A DNA stretch of 5,937 nt. It comes from Bacillota bacterium. Lineage in GTDB: Bacteria; Bacillota; Sulfobacillia; Symbiobacteriales; Symbiobacteriaceae. Location: the NCBI GenBank assembly GCA_028287415.1, contig JAQBPS010000679.1, positions 1-5,937 on the forward strand, given 5' to 3'. A program made the translations under genes and the position numbers. Positions 4,439-5,937 of the stretch are shown here, in pieces. Each line of letters opens with the position of its first letter. Positions within the stretch are counted from its first letter, which is position 1. The notes beneath the pieces were generated by a model. The model worked only from the letters and a program-made list of their open reading frames with translations. It was not told the origin of the DNA and searched no databases.

Positions 4439-5937
4439 ATGCGGCGCATGGCTATGCTGGTCATCGCTTTCGTTGTGGCTGGCTGTGCGAGCGGTCAGCA
4501 GACGCAGGCGCCGCCGCCGTCCGGCCCTCCTGACAGGAAAACGGAGCCGGTGCAGATGCAGGTCAAGGCCGCCAAGGGTCCGACGCTGAATGAGATTCGC
4601 TTCAGCGATCCGCAGCACGGCTGGGCGAAAGGGCCGGGCATTTCGCTGACCACACCCGATGGCGGGGAAACCTGGTCGCCCGCCAGTAGCGTCGGCGCCG
4701 AAGTGGTACACGAGCCCGCGACACTGCCGGGTCCGGGGGCCAGCTGGTGTGCCGTGACGCCCGAGACCTTACTGGCCGTGACAGACACGGCGGTGATGCG
4801 GTCCGTGGATGAGGGGAAGTCGTGGGAACAGGTCCTTGCCTCGCCGTTCAGCAGCGGACAATCGAGAGGGTCTCTGCGTTGCCGTGCAGGAGGCGCCTGG
4901 GTTCTATTCACCGGCGGGGCGGGCATGAGCAAGCAGGCACATGTGGTGTATCGCTCCACCGATGCCGGCTATTTTGAGCCGATGCTGAGCGGGTTCACGC
5001 CAATGTCGCTCAAGGACATGCCCACGCAGGCGATTGATGCTTACCCTGGTCCGTTCGCCGCGGTTGCTGCGGACACCGCTTTTTTCATCGGCTACTGCGC
5101 GCCGTGCGGCAACGGCGGGGGCACAACATCGATCACTCGTACCGCAGATGGGGGACGAACCTGGGAGAAGGATCAGATTCCGGTTGTGCATAAGGTAAGC
5201 GATATAGCGTTTGTGGATGCCCACACGGGCTGGATCATTACGGCCGGCACCGGCGGCAGCCGCATCCTTGCGACGGCAGATGGGGGCAAGACGTGGCGCG
5301 TCCAGTATCCGAAAGAAGCCCTGCTACCTGCCCGTGCCGTCGCGATGGTGACCGAACGGAATGGGTACGGCATGGGGCTGCCAGGCAATGCCGGAGCCGT
5401 GCTCACCACCGTCGATGGTGGCCGCACGTGGCAGCAGGTTGCTCAGCTGGAGGGCACTGGCATGATGGGATGGCAGCATGGCGTTAAACTGTCCTTTCCG
5501 GCGCAAGCGGAAGGCTGGGCCATCTCACCGGACGGGCGACTGCTGCACACCAGCGATGAAGGCAGGCACTGGGAGGAGCGAAAGTCGCCCACCACCATCG
5601 TCCTGAGCGCTGTATTCTTTGCCAGCACAACGACCGGGTGCGTCATGGCGGAGGGTGGCAACGGCGGCGTCCAGCCAATGTTCAGTTCGACAGATGGGGG
5701 CAACACATGGCAGCCGGCTCAGGGCGGAGGTGGCGTAGTCGCCTGTGCCTGGCGGGTTGCCGGACAGGAGTGGCCGGGCACGCCCCCGCCTGGAGCCGAT
5801 GGTGGCTGGACGGTTCTTGACGCCCGCAGCAGCGGCGCTCTGTGGGGCACGACGGCCACTGGCGAATTGTGGGCGACCCGGGACCGGGGAAAGTCATGGC
5901 AGCGGTACATCTGGCCGGCGAACGCGACATACGAGCT
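4439..5937 (+). CDS. Asp-box (BNR/YCF48-like) beta-propeller lipoprotein, 3' end outside window
   Basis: This frame is open from 4439 to the right edge (499 codons, no stop). The N-terminus MRRMAMLVIAFVVAGC is a very short signal peptide ending in a lipobox (VAGC, C16), so the protein is probably lipid-anchored outside the membrane. A Pro/Gln-rich linker (17-46) is followed by repeats with the Asp-box pattern S/T-x-D-x-G-x-S/T-W at 72, 122, 235, 279, 324, 371, 417 and 480, plus a degenerate one at 173. Many repeats also carry the YCF48-type 'F.D...GW' strand (for example at 53-62 and 257-265). The fold is expected to be a beta-propeller, often a binding or assembly scaffold; the ligand is unknown. 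AAGGAGG (4423-4429) lies 9 bases before ATG 4439 and 6 before an in-frame GTG at 4436, which is the alternative start. Odd features are CAPC (220-223) and further scattered cysteines. It is transcribed divergently from the flavin/heme cassette, probably from the ECF-type promoter. Confidence 0.88.
   Translation, partial: MRRMAMLVIAFVVAGCASGQQTQAPPPSGPPDRKTEPVQMQVKAAKGPTLNEIRFSDPQHGWAKGPGISLTTPDGGETWSPASSVGAEVVHEPATLPGPGASWCAVTPETLLAVTDTAVMRSVDEGKSWEQVLASPFSSGQSRGSLRCRAGGAWVLFTGGAGMSKQAHVVYRSTDAGYFEPMLSGFTPMSLKDMPTQAIDAYPGPFAAVAADTAFFIGYCAPCGNGGGTTSITRTADGGRTWEKDQIPVVHKVSDIAFVDAHTGWIITAGTGGSRILATADGGKTWRVQYPKEALLPARAVAMVTERNGYGMGLPGNAGAVLTTVDGGRTWQQVAQLEGTGMMGWQHGVKLSFPAQAEGWAISPDGRLLHTSDEGRHWEERKSPTTIVLSAVFFASTTTGCVMAEGGNGGVQPMFSSTDGGNTWQPAQGGGGVVACAWRVAGQEWPGTPPPGADGGWTVLDARSSGALWGTTATGELWATRDRGKSWQRYIWPANATYE
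4652..5899 (+). repeat. Nine tandem Asp-box/YCF48-like protein repeats
   Basis: The eight-residue box recurs at intervals of 50, 51, 62, 44, 45, 47, 46 and 63 residues; the third copy (STDAGYFE) lacks the Trp. Some copies are still alike as DNA: CAGATGGGGG occurs at 5145-5154, 5277-5286 and 5691-5700, consistent with growth by internal duplication. The wide intervals before boxes 4 and 9 suggest loop insertions. Confidence 0.85.

Noticed and set aside
4439..5937. Photosystem II assembly factor (YCF48) as the function of the propeller lipoprotein
   Set aside because: Only the repeat type is shared. Nothing in the window suggests a photosynthetic organism, and such repeats occur in many unrelated extracellular proteins.

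Overview
The window looks like chromosome from a GC-rich bacterium, most likely a deep-branching, high-GC member of the Bacillota. The grounds are strong AGGAGG-type ribosome binding sites, a well-supported TTG start, a short lipoprotein signal, and an ECF-type promoter close to the Bacillus extracytoplasmic-stress consensus. The genus cannot be fixed from this sequence alone. There is no sign of mobile elements, tRNA or rRNA genes, or CRISPR arrays.

Left part, + strand (1-1831): the 3' part of a bifunctional-nuclease-domain (DUF151/BFN) gene runs in from the left edge. Eleven bases later comes a complete M20-family metallopeptidase/deacylase gene. The two are probably one operon, because the peptidase's ribosome binding site overlaps the upstream stop codon.

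Middle part, - strand (1828-4271): four tightly packed genes, transcribed right to left, form one cassette. In order they are a small membrane-anchored or secreted Gly/Gln-rich protein of unknown function, an ApbE-family FAD:protein FMN transferase, a six-helix ferric-reductase-like cytochrome b, and a second small membrane protein whose paired histidines mark it as a probable di-heme cytochrome b. Overlapping or abutting start and stop codons imply translational coupling. A perfect 10-bp hairpin sits directly upstream of the last gene's ribosome binding site. Together the genes suggest a membrane electron-transfer module that passes electrons through two b-type cytochromes to a covalently flavinylated extracytoplasmic acceptor. 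No acceptor protein is visible in the window. The last gene converges on the peptidase gene and their stop codons overlap by 4 bp.

Right part, + strand (4439 to the right edge): a divergent gene for a lipoprotein made of Asp-box/YCF48-like beta-propeller repeats, cut off by the window end. The 167-bp divergent intergenic region (4272-4438) is rich in signals. It holds a set of TGAA-type repeats spaced by about one or two helical turns, a 7-bp inverted repeat, and a TGAAAC-N17-CGTC promoter of ECF type in front of the lipoprotein gene.

The most interesting items are the flavin/heme cassette with its unrecognised small partner proteins, the unusual reading-frame arrangement at the start of apbE (a long open overlap, a 7-C run and no ribosome binding site), and the architecture of the divergent regulatory region.
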